The position numbers and the translations under genes are program-made. Source: Sphingomonas japonica (GTDB lineage Bacteria; Pseudomonadota; Alphaproteobacteria; Sphingomonadales; Sphingomonadaceae). From it: a DNA stretch of 64,000 bases. The notes beneath the pieces are model-generated. The model made no database searches, was not told the DNA's origin, and saw nothing but the letters and a program-made list of their open reading frames with translations. The stretch lies in NCBI RefSeq assembly GCF_006346325.1, contig NZ_VDYR01000001.1, positions 806,001 through 870,000 of the forward strand, read 5' to 3'. Below are positions 58,254-64,000 of the stretch, piece after piece; positions within the stretch are counted from its first letter, which is position 1; the number at the start of each line of letters is the position of its first letter.

Positions 58254-58519
58254 CGCACGCCCTCCGCGACCTTCCAGTCGTAACCGGACACAGCGTTGGC
58301 AGCGCGGATCGTACCGGCCTGCTCTACCAGCGCATCGCACTCGGTCAGAGCGCCGATCGCATCCAGCAGGTCTGCGTAGTCGTCGCTTTCAATGTACCGC
58401 AGCGGGTCGCGATGCAGACCAAGCCGCTCATGTACCGAGATAATCTCGCGTACCGTTGCCAGCTCGCGCTTGAGGCGAAGGGCGGGGGCGGACAGGGCTA
58501 TGGTGGTGTGAGCGTTCAT
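58250..58519 (-). CDS. small phage protein, unknown
   Basis: An 89-residue, mainly helical product with a central acidic stretch (ESDDYADLLDAIGALTECDA). Coupled to the genes on both sides. Confidence 0.45.
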   Translation of the reverse strand: MNAHTTIALSAPALRLKRELATVREIISVHERLGLHRDPLRYIESDDYADLLDAIGALTECDALVEQAGTIRAANAVSGYDWKVAEGVR

Positions 58520-58887
58520 GCTGACACCTGAGAAAGTTCACAATCAGCGAGTTCCAGCGCCTCAAGAGCATTGCGCAGAGACTGGTCAATCCCGCTTTCG
58601 CTATTCTGGCAAAGTAGATGGCGCAGGTTGTCGATCGCTACATATGCGCGACCGAGCGTCGGCGACGCCCACTTCTCAGAACCGGGGAACGCATTGGCGT
58701 TATCGAAAGTGAAACGCAGAACTTCTCGGGCTTCGGCAACCGTCATTACGTGGGTGCCGTAGCGGTTGGCAGATGGGACGGTGGCAACCAGATCGGCGGC
58801 GACCGTATCAGGCAATGGCGCGCGGCAAAACGCTTCGGCCATCGCGTCAAGATCAAAAAACGTTTGGTGAGTGCACGAATGTGCCAT
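58516..58887 (-). CDS. phage protein, unknown
   Basis: A 123-residue product with a Cys/His-containing start (HSCTHQTFF) and helical body. No family recognised. Confidence 0.5.
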   Translation of the reverse strand: MAHSCTHQTFFDLDAMAEAFCRAPLPDTVAADLVATVPSANRYGTHVMTVAEAREVLRFTFDNANAFPGSEKWASPTLGRAYVAIDNLRHLLCQNSESGIDQSLRNALEALELADCELSQVSA

Positions 58888-58956
58888 CGTCTGCCTCCAT
58901 CATCAAAACCTGAACTCATCCGTTCCGTGCGCGGGGTGACGCACGGTTGGGGGAGG

Positions 58957-59181
58957 TCAGCAGTGGCAGTTGCCGGAAATCGCGGGGTTGCCTCGCGGGC
59001 TACCGCACATTCCGCAGCGGCCTTGAGCGTAAAGCTGGCGTGCACGCAGAACGGCGGCCGAGTGCTGATGGTGGGTAATTGCCTCACCACAGCTGGCGCA
59101 TTGGCTTCCCATGCTTGCCGTCTGGCAGCAGCTTGAGAACGGCGTCGAGTTGAACTCGTTGGCGCAGTAGGTGTGCGCCAT
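58957..59181 (-). CDS. small Cys-rich phage protein
   Basis: A 74-residue protein with repeated Cys pairs (CASC, CGMC, CHC) and His residues, likely a zinc ribbon. The ATG shares a base with the upstream stop (TGATG). Confidence 0.5.
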   Translation of the reverse strand: MAHTYCANEFNSTPFSSCCQTASMGSQCASCGEAITHHQHSAAVLRARQLYAQGRCGMCGSPRGNPAISGNCHC

Positions 59182-59456
59182 CACGCTGCCTCCGCCATAT
59201 CAATGGCAGGAAGCGCTTCGATTTCAGCTACAGGCGGCGTGCGATCAGCGGCGACATTACCGAGTGCGCGAGCAACCGCCTCAGCAATGCTGATATTGCT
59301 ATGACCGCTTTTGCAGGGGTTGCCCGAACGCGAATAGCCTACCCAATGGAGGGTGGCGGTCCAGACCACGCGGTCGCCGACCGGCATGCGTCCGACATCA
59401 ACGGTGCTAAGCCCGTTCGCCGTCGCGATCTGTTCGAGGGATTGTTCAAGACCCAT
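59181..59456 (-). CDS. first gene of the leftward early operon, unknown
   Basis: A 91-residue product. The ATG at 59456 has GGAGG at 5 bases, which decides it against ATGs at 59468 and 59471. It lies about 45 bp downstream of the predicted leftward start point, in the place of lambda N, but shows no Arg-rich N-type motif. Confidence 0.55.
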   Translation of the reverse strand: MGLEQSLEQIATANGLSTVDVGRMPVGDRVVWTATLHWVGYSRSGNPCKSGHSNISIAEAVARALGNVAADRTPPVAEIEALPAIDMAEAA

Positions 59457-59506
59457 TCTGTCCTCCATCATCACCAAAGGACCGATGCCCTTGGGGTGTG
59501 ATGAGA

Positions 59507-59535
59507 GGTGTATGCCCATAGTGGGCAAGCGTCAA
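59507..59535 (-). promoter_or_regulatory. leftward early promoter PL
   Basis: On the minus strand: TTGACG (59535-59530), a 17-base spacer and TACACC (59512-59507). The spacer holds operator OL1. It would drive the leftward operon from 59456. Confidence 0.7.
59512..59528. promoter_or_regulatory. repressor operator OL1
   Basis: ATGCCCATAGTGGGCAA, a palindrome that fits TTGCCCAnnnTGGGCAA at 13 of 14 fixed positions. It fills the spacer of PL. Confidence 0.8.
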
Positions 59536-59543
59536 GAACTATT

Positions 59544-59560
59544 TTGCCCTTTATGGGCAA
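59544..59560. promoter_or_regulatory. repressor operator OL2
   Basis: TTGCCCTTTATGGGCAA, 32 bp centre to centre from OL1 (about three helical turns), just upstream of the PL -35 element. One fixed position differs from the consensus. Confidence 0.8.
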
Positions 59561-59564
59561 GGTG

Positions 59565-59867
59565 TCATTCGTAGCGCAGGTGGTCGTTGTACGTTCGGAT
59601 TATCTCGGCTTGCTTGGTTTCAAGCGCGTCAATCGTGTCGTTGGCAGCGCTGAGGTCGCTCTTTGCCGTCGCCAGGTCGGCGGTGAGGTCATCGACAGCG
59701 GTTTCGAGATCGTCGAGCCGGGCGCGGTCCTGCTCGATCGCCGCCAGCGCGGAGCGGGCGTTAGCTAGAGCGACGTCGGCATGATCGTATGCCTCGCCTG
59801 CTGGTCCCATAGGGCGGTCACCGCACGCCGCCAGCGCGAGCGCCAGCAACAGCGCCGCCAGCTTCAT
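59565..59867 (-). CDS. CI-coupled lipoprotein with coiled coil
   Basis: A 100-residue lipoprotein: signal MKLAALLLALALAAC with the lipobox ALAA-C15, then a periplasmic coiled coil almost to the end (DDLETAVDDLTADLATAKSD). The start overlaps the cI stop (ATGA), so it would be made in the lysogen, in the position where lambda has rex. Lysogeny-expressed lipoproteins of other phages block superinfection at the envelope; that role is inference. A spanin-like subunit is an alternative, but it would be expected among late genes. Confidence 0.75.
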   Translation of the reverse strand: MKLAALLLALALAACGDRPMGPAGEAYDHADVALANARSALAAIEQDRARLDDLETAVDDLTADLATAKSDLSAANDTIDALETKQAEIIRTYNDHLRYE

Positions 59868-60439
59868 ACCGCCGACATGACGCCGACAATGCGCCCGATG
59901 ACGGTGAAGGGGGTTTCGCCGATCAACATGGCGACGTGTGCCGGATTATTCGACGCGGGTTCAAGGCGGGGTGGATCGGCGCGATAGACCTTAGCGGTCG
60001 CTTCGCCGTCGCCATTCATCACCACGAACGCCTTGCCGCTTTCGAGCGCGAGCTGGTCGGGATCGACGACTATATACCCGCCCTGAGGTAGCAGCTTGTC
60101 CATGCTGTCGCCGTCTGGTTCGAGCGCGAAAGCATTGCGCCCGCCGAAAATAGTGGGGACGTGGCGGTTAGCGACCTGAACCGCTTCCTTCCAATTTCCG
60201 CACGCGACGCTGCCCAACATAGGCACCATGCGTAGCGCCTGCGGCACGCCTTCGGGAAGCATTAATTCATAGGGCTGGACGCCAAGCGGCCCGGCGAGAC
60301 GCTCTGCCCAATGGTCGCTTAACCGCCGATCGCCGTTCTCCAACTTTACAAGCTGGTTCGCCGTCGTACCTGCCATTTCGGCTAAGGCTTTGCGGCTGAG
60401 ACCCTGATGGTCGCGAAGCTGGCGGATGCGGTTCGACAT
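59864..60439 (-). CDS. prophage CI repressor (S24/LexA type)
   Basis: The 191-residue repressor has an N-terminal HTH (LSRKALAEMAGTTANQLVKLE) and a LexA-type autoprotease: cleavage site C80-G81 (SVACGN), Ser112 (GDSMDKLLPQGG) and Lys150 (EATAKVYR). RecA-stimulated self-cleavage and SOS induction are therefore expected. The ATG at 60439 gives the family start; a longer frame to 60547 would run through the operator region. Confidence 0.92.
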   Translation of the reverse strand: MSNRIRQLRDHQGLSRKALAEMAGTTANQLVKLENGDRRLSDHWAERLAGPLGVQPYELMLPEGVPQALRMVPMLGSVACGNWKEAVQVANRHVPTIFGGRNAFALEPDGDSMDKLLPQGGYIVVDPDQLALESGKAFVVMNGDGEATAKVYRADPPRLEPASNNPAHVAMLIGETPFTVIGRIVGVMSAV

Positions 60440-60462
60440 ACTGCATCGCTGGGCCAACGGCG

Positions 60463-60491
60463 AATATCTTGGAAGATACCCCGTCGGGCAA
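60463..60491 (-). promoter_or_regulatory. possible repressor-maintenance promoter PRM
   Basis: Minus strand TTGCCC (60491-60486), a 17-base spacer and GATATT (60468-60463), 24 bp before the cI start. The -35 half coincides with a half operator (GGGCAA on plus), which would let CI or Cro tune cI. Confidence 0.4.
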
Positions 60492-60501
60492 ACAACGGCG
60501 C

Positions 60502-60530
60502 TTGACAGGTTGCCCACAATGGGCAAGATA
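60502..60530 (+). promoter_or_regulatory. rightward early promoter PR
   Basis: TTGACA (60502-60507), a 17-base spacer and AAGATA (60525-60530). The spacer is filled by operator OR1. The expected start point falls on the ATG of the Cro-like gene. Confidence 0.7.
60510..60526. promoter_or_regulatory. repressor operator OR1
   Basis: TTGCCCACAATGGGCAA: a full match to the palindromic consensus shared with OL1 and OL2. Confidence 0.85.
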
Positions 60531-60536
60531 GTCGCC

Positions 60537-60764
60537 ATGACGCTCAAGGATTATCTCGCACAGCAGTCTGAGACGATTGAGGCGTTCGCCGCCCGCGTCG
60601 AGGCATCCTCCGGCATGATCCACAAGATCGTGTACGGCTCGCGCCAACCTTCACTGGAATTGGCATCGCGCATCGCAGTCGAGACGGGAGGCAAAGTACA
60701 GCCCCTCGACATGTTGATCGCACGTCCCGCCGCCCGCCCCTCTGGCGAGAAGGCAGCGGCATGA
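60537..60764 (+). CDS. Cro-like repressor
   Basis: A 75-residue HTH protein (IEAFAARVEASSGMIHKIVYG) starting the rightward early operon, opposite cI and just after PR, as lambda Cro does. No good ribosome-binding site precedes the ATG at 60537; the predicted transcript start coincides with it, so the mRNA may be leaderless. An ATG at 60519 lies inside the operator. The stop overlaps the next gene (ATGA). Confidence 0.75.
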   Translation: MTLKDYLAQQSETIEAFAARVEASSGMIHKIVYGSRQPSLELASRIAVETGGKVQPLDMLIARPAARPSGEKAAA

Positions 60765-61063
60765 GCGGGGGCTATGTCATCAAGACGGTCGGTGAAGCGT
60801 GGGAACTCGCTCATGCTGGCGCGGTGGACGCGGCGAACAGGCAAATGCGCGCCGCCGGTCGCTCCAAGTGGAATCAGGACGACAGAGACTTTCATACCGG
60901 CAAGCTCCTGTCGATGCTCACTAGCATGGGCTTCCGCAATGACGATGGCGTGCCGACCAGCTTGTATTTCGTCATGCGCGAGGACCGCTCGGCACCGTAT
61001 ATTCTCGGTAACGCGCCTACGGACGCTCGCCCCTCTGATGAAGTGAGAGGAAAAGCGGCGTGA
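60761..61063 (+). CDS. phage early protein, unknown
   Basis: A 100-residue basic product, overlapping Cro and the next gene by 4 bp each. No family recognised. Confidence 0.55.
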   Translation: MSGGYVIKTVGEAWELAHAGAVDAANRQMRAAGRSKWNQDDRDFHTGKLLSMLTSMGFRNDDGVPTSLYFVMREDRSAPYILGNAPTDARPSDEVRGKAA

Positions 61064-61380
61064 GCTTCTACCGCGAACGCAAGATCGTCGCGACGCGTAA
61101 GCCGCATCGCTGCTACGGTTGCTCGCATCTGATCGCCGCAGGAAATGGCGCTCTCTACATCGCTGCCAGCGACGAAGAGAATGGCGGTATCTGGCACGGT
61201 CATTACCACGCCGATTGCCGACAAGCGGAAATTGCCCTGAACGATTTGTTGGGTTTCTGCAACGGCGACGACTGGACAATTCTTTCAAATATCGAAGGCG
61301 AAGATCGTCCTTGGCTTGAAGCTGAATATCCTGCCGTATTTGCTCGCATGTTTCGCGCATCGCAACCGGTGCCCGCATGA
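61060..61380 (+). CDS. phage protein with zinc-finger-like Cys/His set
   Basis: A 106-residue protein with CYGC near residues 18-21 and H-x4-H-x-DC (HGHYHADC) near residue 47, suggesting one zinc site. GTG start overlapping the upstream stop. Function unknown. Confidence 0.55.
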   Translation: MSFYRERKIVATRKPHRCYGCSHLIAAGNGALYIAASDEENGGIWHGHYHADCRQAEIALNDLLGFCNGDDWTILSNIEGEDRPWLEAEYPAVFARMFRASQPVPA

Positions 61381-61559
61381 TCTCCCACCCCGCACATACT
61401 GCCACCCCCGTGCGGGCCAACTCGGGCGGCGTCGTCACCCCTGACGCCGCCCTTTTGTCTGATCTCGCTCGCGTCAAGGCGCTGTTCCAGCTTCGCGCTG
61501 TCGTCGCTGTGATGGGTGTGAGCCCCGATAGCATCGATCACGATCGGACGCCCGCATGA
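61377..61559 (+). CDS. small phage protein, unknown
   Basis: A 60-residue product, coupled by ATGA overlaps on both sides. No domain recognised. Confidence 0.45.
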   Translation: MISHPAHTATPVRANSGGVVTPDAALLSDLARVKALFQLRAVVAVMGVSPDSIDHDRTPA

Positions 61560-61744
61560 ACGGCGCTTTGGTCCTCATCATCGGCCTTACATCGGCAGCG
61601 GCGATCGTCCTGATCCTGCTCTTCATGAACGCCTGCAAACTTAGCGGCGACGATTCCGACCAGCGCGTAGGCGAGCGCGAGCCTGAACGGCTTGGCATCG
61701 GTGGTGGCGCAGATTTCATTCCTCATGGGGAGCTAGATGCATGA
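61556..61744 (+). CDS. small phage membrane protein
   Basis: A 62-residue product: one N-terminal membrane helix (ALVLIIGLTSAAAIVLILLF) and an acidic soluble tail. Coupled to both neighbours. Confidence 0.5.
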   Translation: MNGALVLIIGLTSAAAIVLILLFMNACKLSGDDSDQRVGEREPERLGIGGGADFIPHGELDA

Positions 61745-62220
61745 CGCACCGCAATACGTCTGTGGAACAAAGCGGCATAGTCACTCGCGATTGCGTAATT
61801 AACGCAGTTCGCATGGCCCTGCGCAACGCGACTATGGTGCAGCGGCATTTCACGGTCGAGCAGGTAGCGGCGACGTCGGGCGTCCCGGTACGCACCGTGC
61901 GATCGTACATGGCGAACGACGAAACCGAAGTGCGCGAGCCCACGCTGTCCAACGCGCTGTCGATAGCTTGCGTCCTGGGGCCGGTCGCAGTGAACGGCGT
62001 CCTGGCGCTGATCGGTTACGGCGGTGCCAAACCACTGGACGAACCCGACGCGATACAGCCGATGCAGATCGTCGCGACCGGGATGCAGCACTTCGCTGTG
62101 ATCGCCGAAGCCGCTGCCGACAACCGCATCGATCATACCGAAGAGCAGCGCACCACGGAAGCGGCCGATGGGATCATCGCCACGTTCCTGCCGCTGTCGA
62201 GCGCGGGGAGGGCGAAGTGA
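61741..62220 (+). CDS. phage HTH regulator
   Basis: A 159-residue protein with an HTH at about residues 38-58 (FTVEQVAATSGVPVRTVRSY), then a helical domain. It stands early in the rightward operon where lambda has cII; functional equivalence is inference. Confidence 0.65.
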   Translation: MTHRNTSVEQSGIVTRDCVINAVRMALRNATMVQRHFTVEQVAATSGVPVRTVRSYMANDETEVREPTLSNALSIACVLGPVAVNGVLALIGYGGAKPLDEPDAIQPMQIVATGMQHFAVIAEAAADNRIDHTEEQRTTEAADGIIATFLPLSSAGRAK

Positions 62221-62990
62221 CCTACCAGCGCAAGGAAGTGATCGGAAACGCTACGCTTTACCTGGGGGATTGCCTTGAGATAATGCCTGCACTGCAGCGT
62301 CCATGCGCGATTTTTAGCGACCCGCCTTATGGGCAGGCTGTCAACACCAACGTCGTCAGTGCTGGCGGCAGTCGTAGGGCGGTGATCTACGACAAACGCC
62401 GCGAAGGTGCGACGCATCGTTATGCTGGTGGCGGCCTTCACTCGACAGGGCTTGCTCGTCAATGGCCTAAAGGCATCAAGGGTGATGATAAGCCGTTTGA
62501 CCCTCGGCATCTAATCGACGCCACAGACAAGTGGTTACTGTGGGGCGCTCATAAGTTTGGCCATCGTCTTCCGAAAGCGCGCACTTTAGTCTGGGACAAG
62601 GTGCCGACCGGCAAAGTCCGCGATCAAGGAGATGGCGAGACTGCCGCCTGCAGCGTAGACCCGAACGCGGCATTGCGCATTTATCGTTTGCTGTGGGACG
62701 GCGTTTGCGTCGGTTCTGCCGCACGACATGAAGTCACGGCAGGGCAGCAGCGCGAACATCCAACACAAAAGCCCGAAGCACTAATCGCGTGGTGCCTGCC
62801 ATTCCTGAAATTGCAGCCCGATAGCCTCGTATGTGACCCCTACATGGGCGCGGGCAGCACCGGCATGGCGGTTGTAAAGGCTGGGCACCGCTTTGTCGGG
62901 ATTGAGCTAGAGCCTCTTTATTTCGATGCCGCCTGCCGCCGCATTGAGGACGCCCAGCGCCAAGGCTCTTTGTTCGGAGCCGCAGCATGA
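62217..62990 (+). CDS. phage DNA methyltransferase (N6-adenine/N4-cytosine type)
   Basis: A 257-residue methyltransferase of the beta-type order: catalytic DPPY at 35-38 first and the SAM motif DPYMGAGSTG at about 213. No restriction enzyme is adjacent, so it is an orphan, perhaps protecting phage DNA from host restriction. GTG start overlapping the upstream stop. Confidence 0.9.
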   Translation: MTYQRKEVIGNATLYLGDCLEIMPALQRPCAIFSDPPYGQAVNTNVVSAGGSRRAVIYDKRREGATHRYAGGGLHSTGLARQWPKGIKGDDKPFDPRHLIDATDKWLLWGAHKFGHRLPKARTLVWDKVPTGKVRDQGDGETAACSVDPNAALRIYRLLWDGVCVGSAARHEVTAGQQREHPTQKPEALIAWCLPFLKLQPDSLVCDPYMGAGSTGMAVVKAGHRFVGIELEPLYFDAACRRIEDAQRQGSLFGAAA

Positions 62991-63151
62991 CCGCCCCCGC
63001 ATGGACCCCCGCCGAGGACAAGCTGCTGCTCGCTGCTGCCGAGCATACCGACCTGTCATGGGCGATCCTTTCGCTGGACCACTTCCCCCGCCGCACGCCG
63101 ATGGAGCTTCAACAGCGCCACAGCGAGCTTAGCCGGGAGAGCGTGGGATGA
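62987..63151 (+). CDS. 54-residue SANT/Myb-like protein
   Basis: A short gene coupled by ATGA overlaps on both sides. The product (WTPAEDKLLLAAAEHTDLSW and following, then RRTPMELQQRHSEL) reads like one SANT/Myb-like helical repeat, with spaced Trp residues. Probably binds DNA. Confidence 0.6.
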   Translation: MTAPAWTPAEDKLLLAAAEHTDLSWAILSLDHFPRRTPMELQQRHSELSRESVG

Positions 63152-63834
63152 CGTATCCAACGCCCCCTGAGACAGTCCGTCGCGTCGAAGCGGCGCTGAG
63201 GACAACGACTGATTCCTACAGTCAGATCGCTTTGGTTTACGGCATCGCTCGCAAGACGGTAGCCGCAATTGCGAACCGTATCGGCTGCGTCCGCGAGGCT
63301 CCGCAAAAGCGGATGCTGCCCGAAGACTTCGGCCAATACGCGCCCTCCGAAAGCAACGACGAGCTGATGCAGCGTTACAATGTCGCGATCGGCGTTGTTT
63401 ATCGCTGGAGGGTCGAGTCAGGAATTAGCGGTTTGGACCGTCTTGCCCCTCGCTCGGCCCCGAAAAGCCTTGGGCTGGCTGCAACGACGATGACGCGCAA
63501 GGAACTGTGCGATCACTTCAAGGTCGGCGATGGCACCCTTCGCCGCTGGCTTGCCGAGACAGGCGTAAAGCCGCGTCGCCCTCAGGTGAAGAAGGCCCAC
63601 CGCCCCGCAGTAACGCGCCTATGCAAAAACTCTGACGGATCACTGGCCGGTCGAGCTGTTGAGGAATGCCTGCGGTTCTACGGTCCAGTGCATCGCTGCA
63701 ATGCCGATGGTCGCACCAACGATGCCGGTACTCACTGGCGGCGCGGCATGGCGGTGCTGACCGATGCCGACGTGATCGAGCGTGCCGAGCGCCTGGGCTG
63801 GTCTGCCGACGAATGGCGGAAGGTGGCAGCATGA
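63148..63834 (+). CDS. phage HTH-repeat protein
   Basis: A 228-residue basic protein with three HTH-like segments (YSQIALVYGIARKTVAAIANRI; NDELMQRYNVAIGVVYRW; RKELCDHFKVGDGTLRRWL, in parts), so likely a DNA-binding regulator or replication accessory factor. Name cannot be given. Confidence 0.6.
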   Translation: MTYPTPPETVRRVEAALRTTTDSYSQIALVYGIARKTVAAIANRIGCVREAPQKRMLPEDFGQYAPSESNDELMQRYNVAIGVVYRWRVESGISGLDRLAPRSAPKSLGLAATTMTRKELCDHFKVGDGTLRRWLAETGVKPRRPQVKKAHRPAVTRLCKNSDGSLAGRAVEECLRFYGPVHRCNADGRTNDAGTHWRRGMAVLTDADVIERAERLGWSADEWRKVAA

Positions 63835-64000
63835 TCCGCAAGATCATCGCCAAGCTGTTTCCAGCCTCACCACAGCCCGACGCCAGAACCAAGCGCATCA
63901 TGGAGCGCAACACCCGCTTGCAGCCCCGTAGGGACCGTGAGGCGGCACGCGAGGCACAAAGGCTACGCGAGTGCCGCGAACGGATGGAGCGGGCGCTGTG
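63831..64000 (+). CDS. phage protein, unknown (3' end cut by window)
   Basis: The first 56 residues of a very basic helical protein (MIRKIIAKLFPASPQPDART, then RRDREAAREAQRL). Starts in ATGA overlap with the previous gene. Confidence 0.5.
   Translation, partial: MIRKIIAKLFPASPQPDARTKRIMERNTRLQPRRDREAAREAQRLRECRERMERAL

Larger units (their letters stand above)
49804..64000. mobile_element. lambda-like prophage (left part, continues past window)
   Basis: From the integrase onward the genes are short, tightly overlapping and phage-type: tyrosine integrase, NinB, HNH nucleases, CI/Cro switch with shared operators, DNA methyltransferase. Two divergent early operons are visible; lysis, head and tail genes are not in the window. 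The left boundary is set between tRNA-Ser and the integrase; the right boundary is not visible. Confidence 0.9.

Noticed and set aside
59181..59528. Start of the first leftward gene at 59528 or 59471
   Set aside because: An upstream start would place coding sequence over PL and OL1; GGAGG fits only the ATG at 59456.

Overview
The window reads as chromosome of a high-GC alphaproteobacterium of the Sphingomonadales (Sphingomonas-like), followed by the left part of an integrated lambda-like prophage. The basis is protein character and gene order: a cheA-cheW-cheY-cheB-cheR cluster, Entner-Doudoroff genes, NADP-type isocitrate dehydrogenase, an extended phage-shock cluster, and the frr-uppS-cdsA-dxr-rseP-bamA-skp-fabZ run. 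This is inference from the sequence alone; no database was searched.

Layout. 1-4641: chemotaxis operon, with cheA cut by the window edge. 4702-8722: a peptidoglycan amidase, the RNase P RNA gene (closed by a perfect 17-bp P1 helix), a large periplasmic repeat protein, a DnaJ-domain protein and a 2Fe-2S protein. 8747-13256: sufE, then a leftward phage-shock operon behind a sigma-54 promoter (pspA, pspB, pspC and four extra small membrane/coiled-coil genes), with pspF divergent. 13346-20415: an MFS transporter, tRNA-Lys and the rod-shape operon mreB-mreC-mreD-mrdA-rodA. 20565-24577: mutL, a possible 25-residue lipopeptide, the rpsF-rpsR-rplI operon and an RcnB-like protein. 24752-30923: fatty-acid genes fabD, fabG, acpP, fabF, then mltG; a GxxExxY gene bracketed by 27-bp inverted repeats sits between fabD and fabG. 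30974-37615: eda-glk, a CPA2 antiporter, icd, psd-pssA and a small membrane protein. 37742-49702: rpsB behind a structured leader, tsf, pyrH, frr, uppS, cdsA, dxr, rseP, bamA, skp, fabZ, rpmE and a PilZ protein.

49714-64000: tRNA-Ser(TGA), then the prophage, which runs past the right edge. It has a lambda-style immunity region. CI (59864-60439) is coupled to a lipoprotein gene, and near-identical 17-bp palindromes (consensus TTGCCCAnnnTGGGCAA) lie in the spacers of a leftward and a rightward early promoter. The leftward operon (59456 down to 49865) carries small unknown genes, an SSB-like protein, NinB, nucleases, a DHH phosphoesterase, a small HTH protein and the integrase. The rightward operon starts with a Cro-like gene and includes a DNA methyltransferase.

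Strongest leads: the inverted-repeat GxxExxY cassette in the fab operon; the immunity circuit with its CI-coupled lipoprotein; the expanded Psp family sharing one C-terminal helix motif; and the structured rpsB leader.
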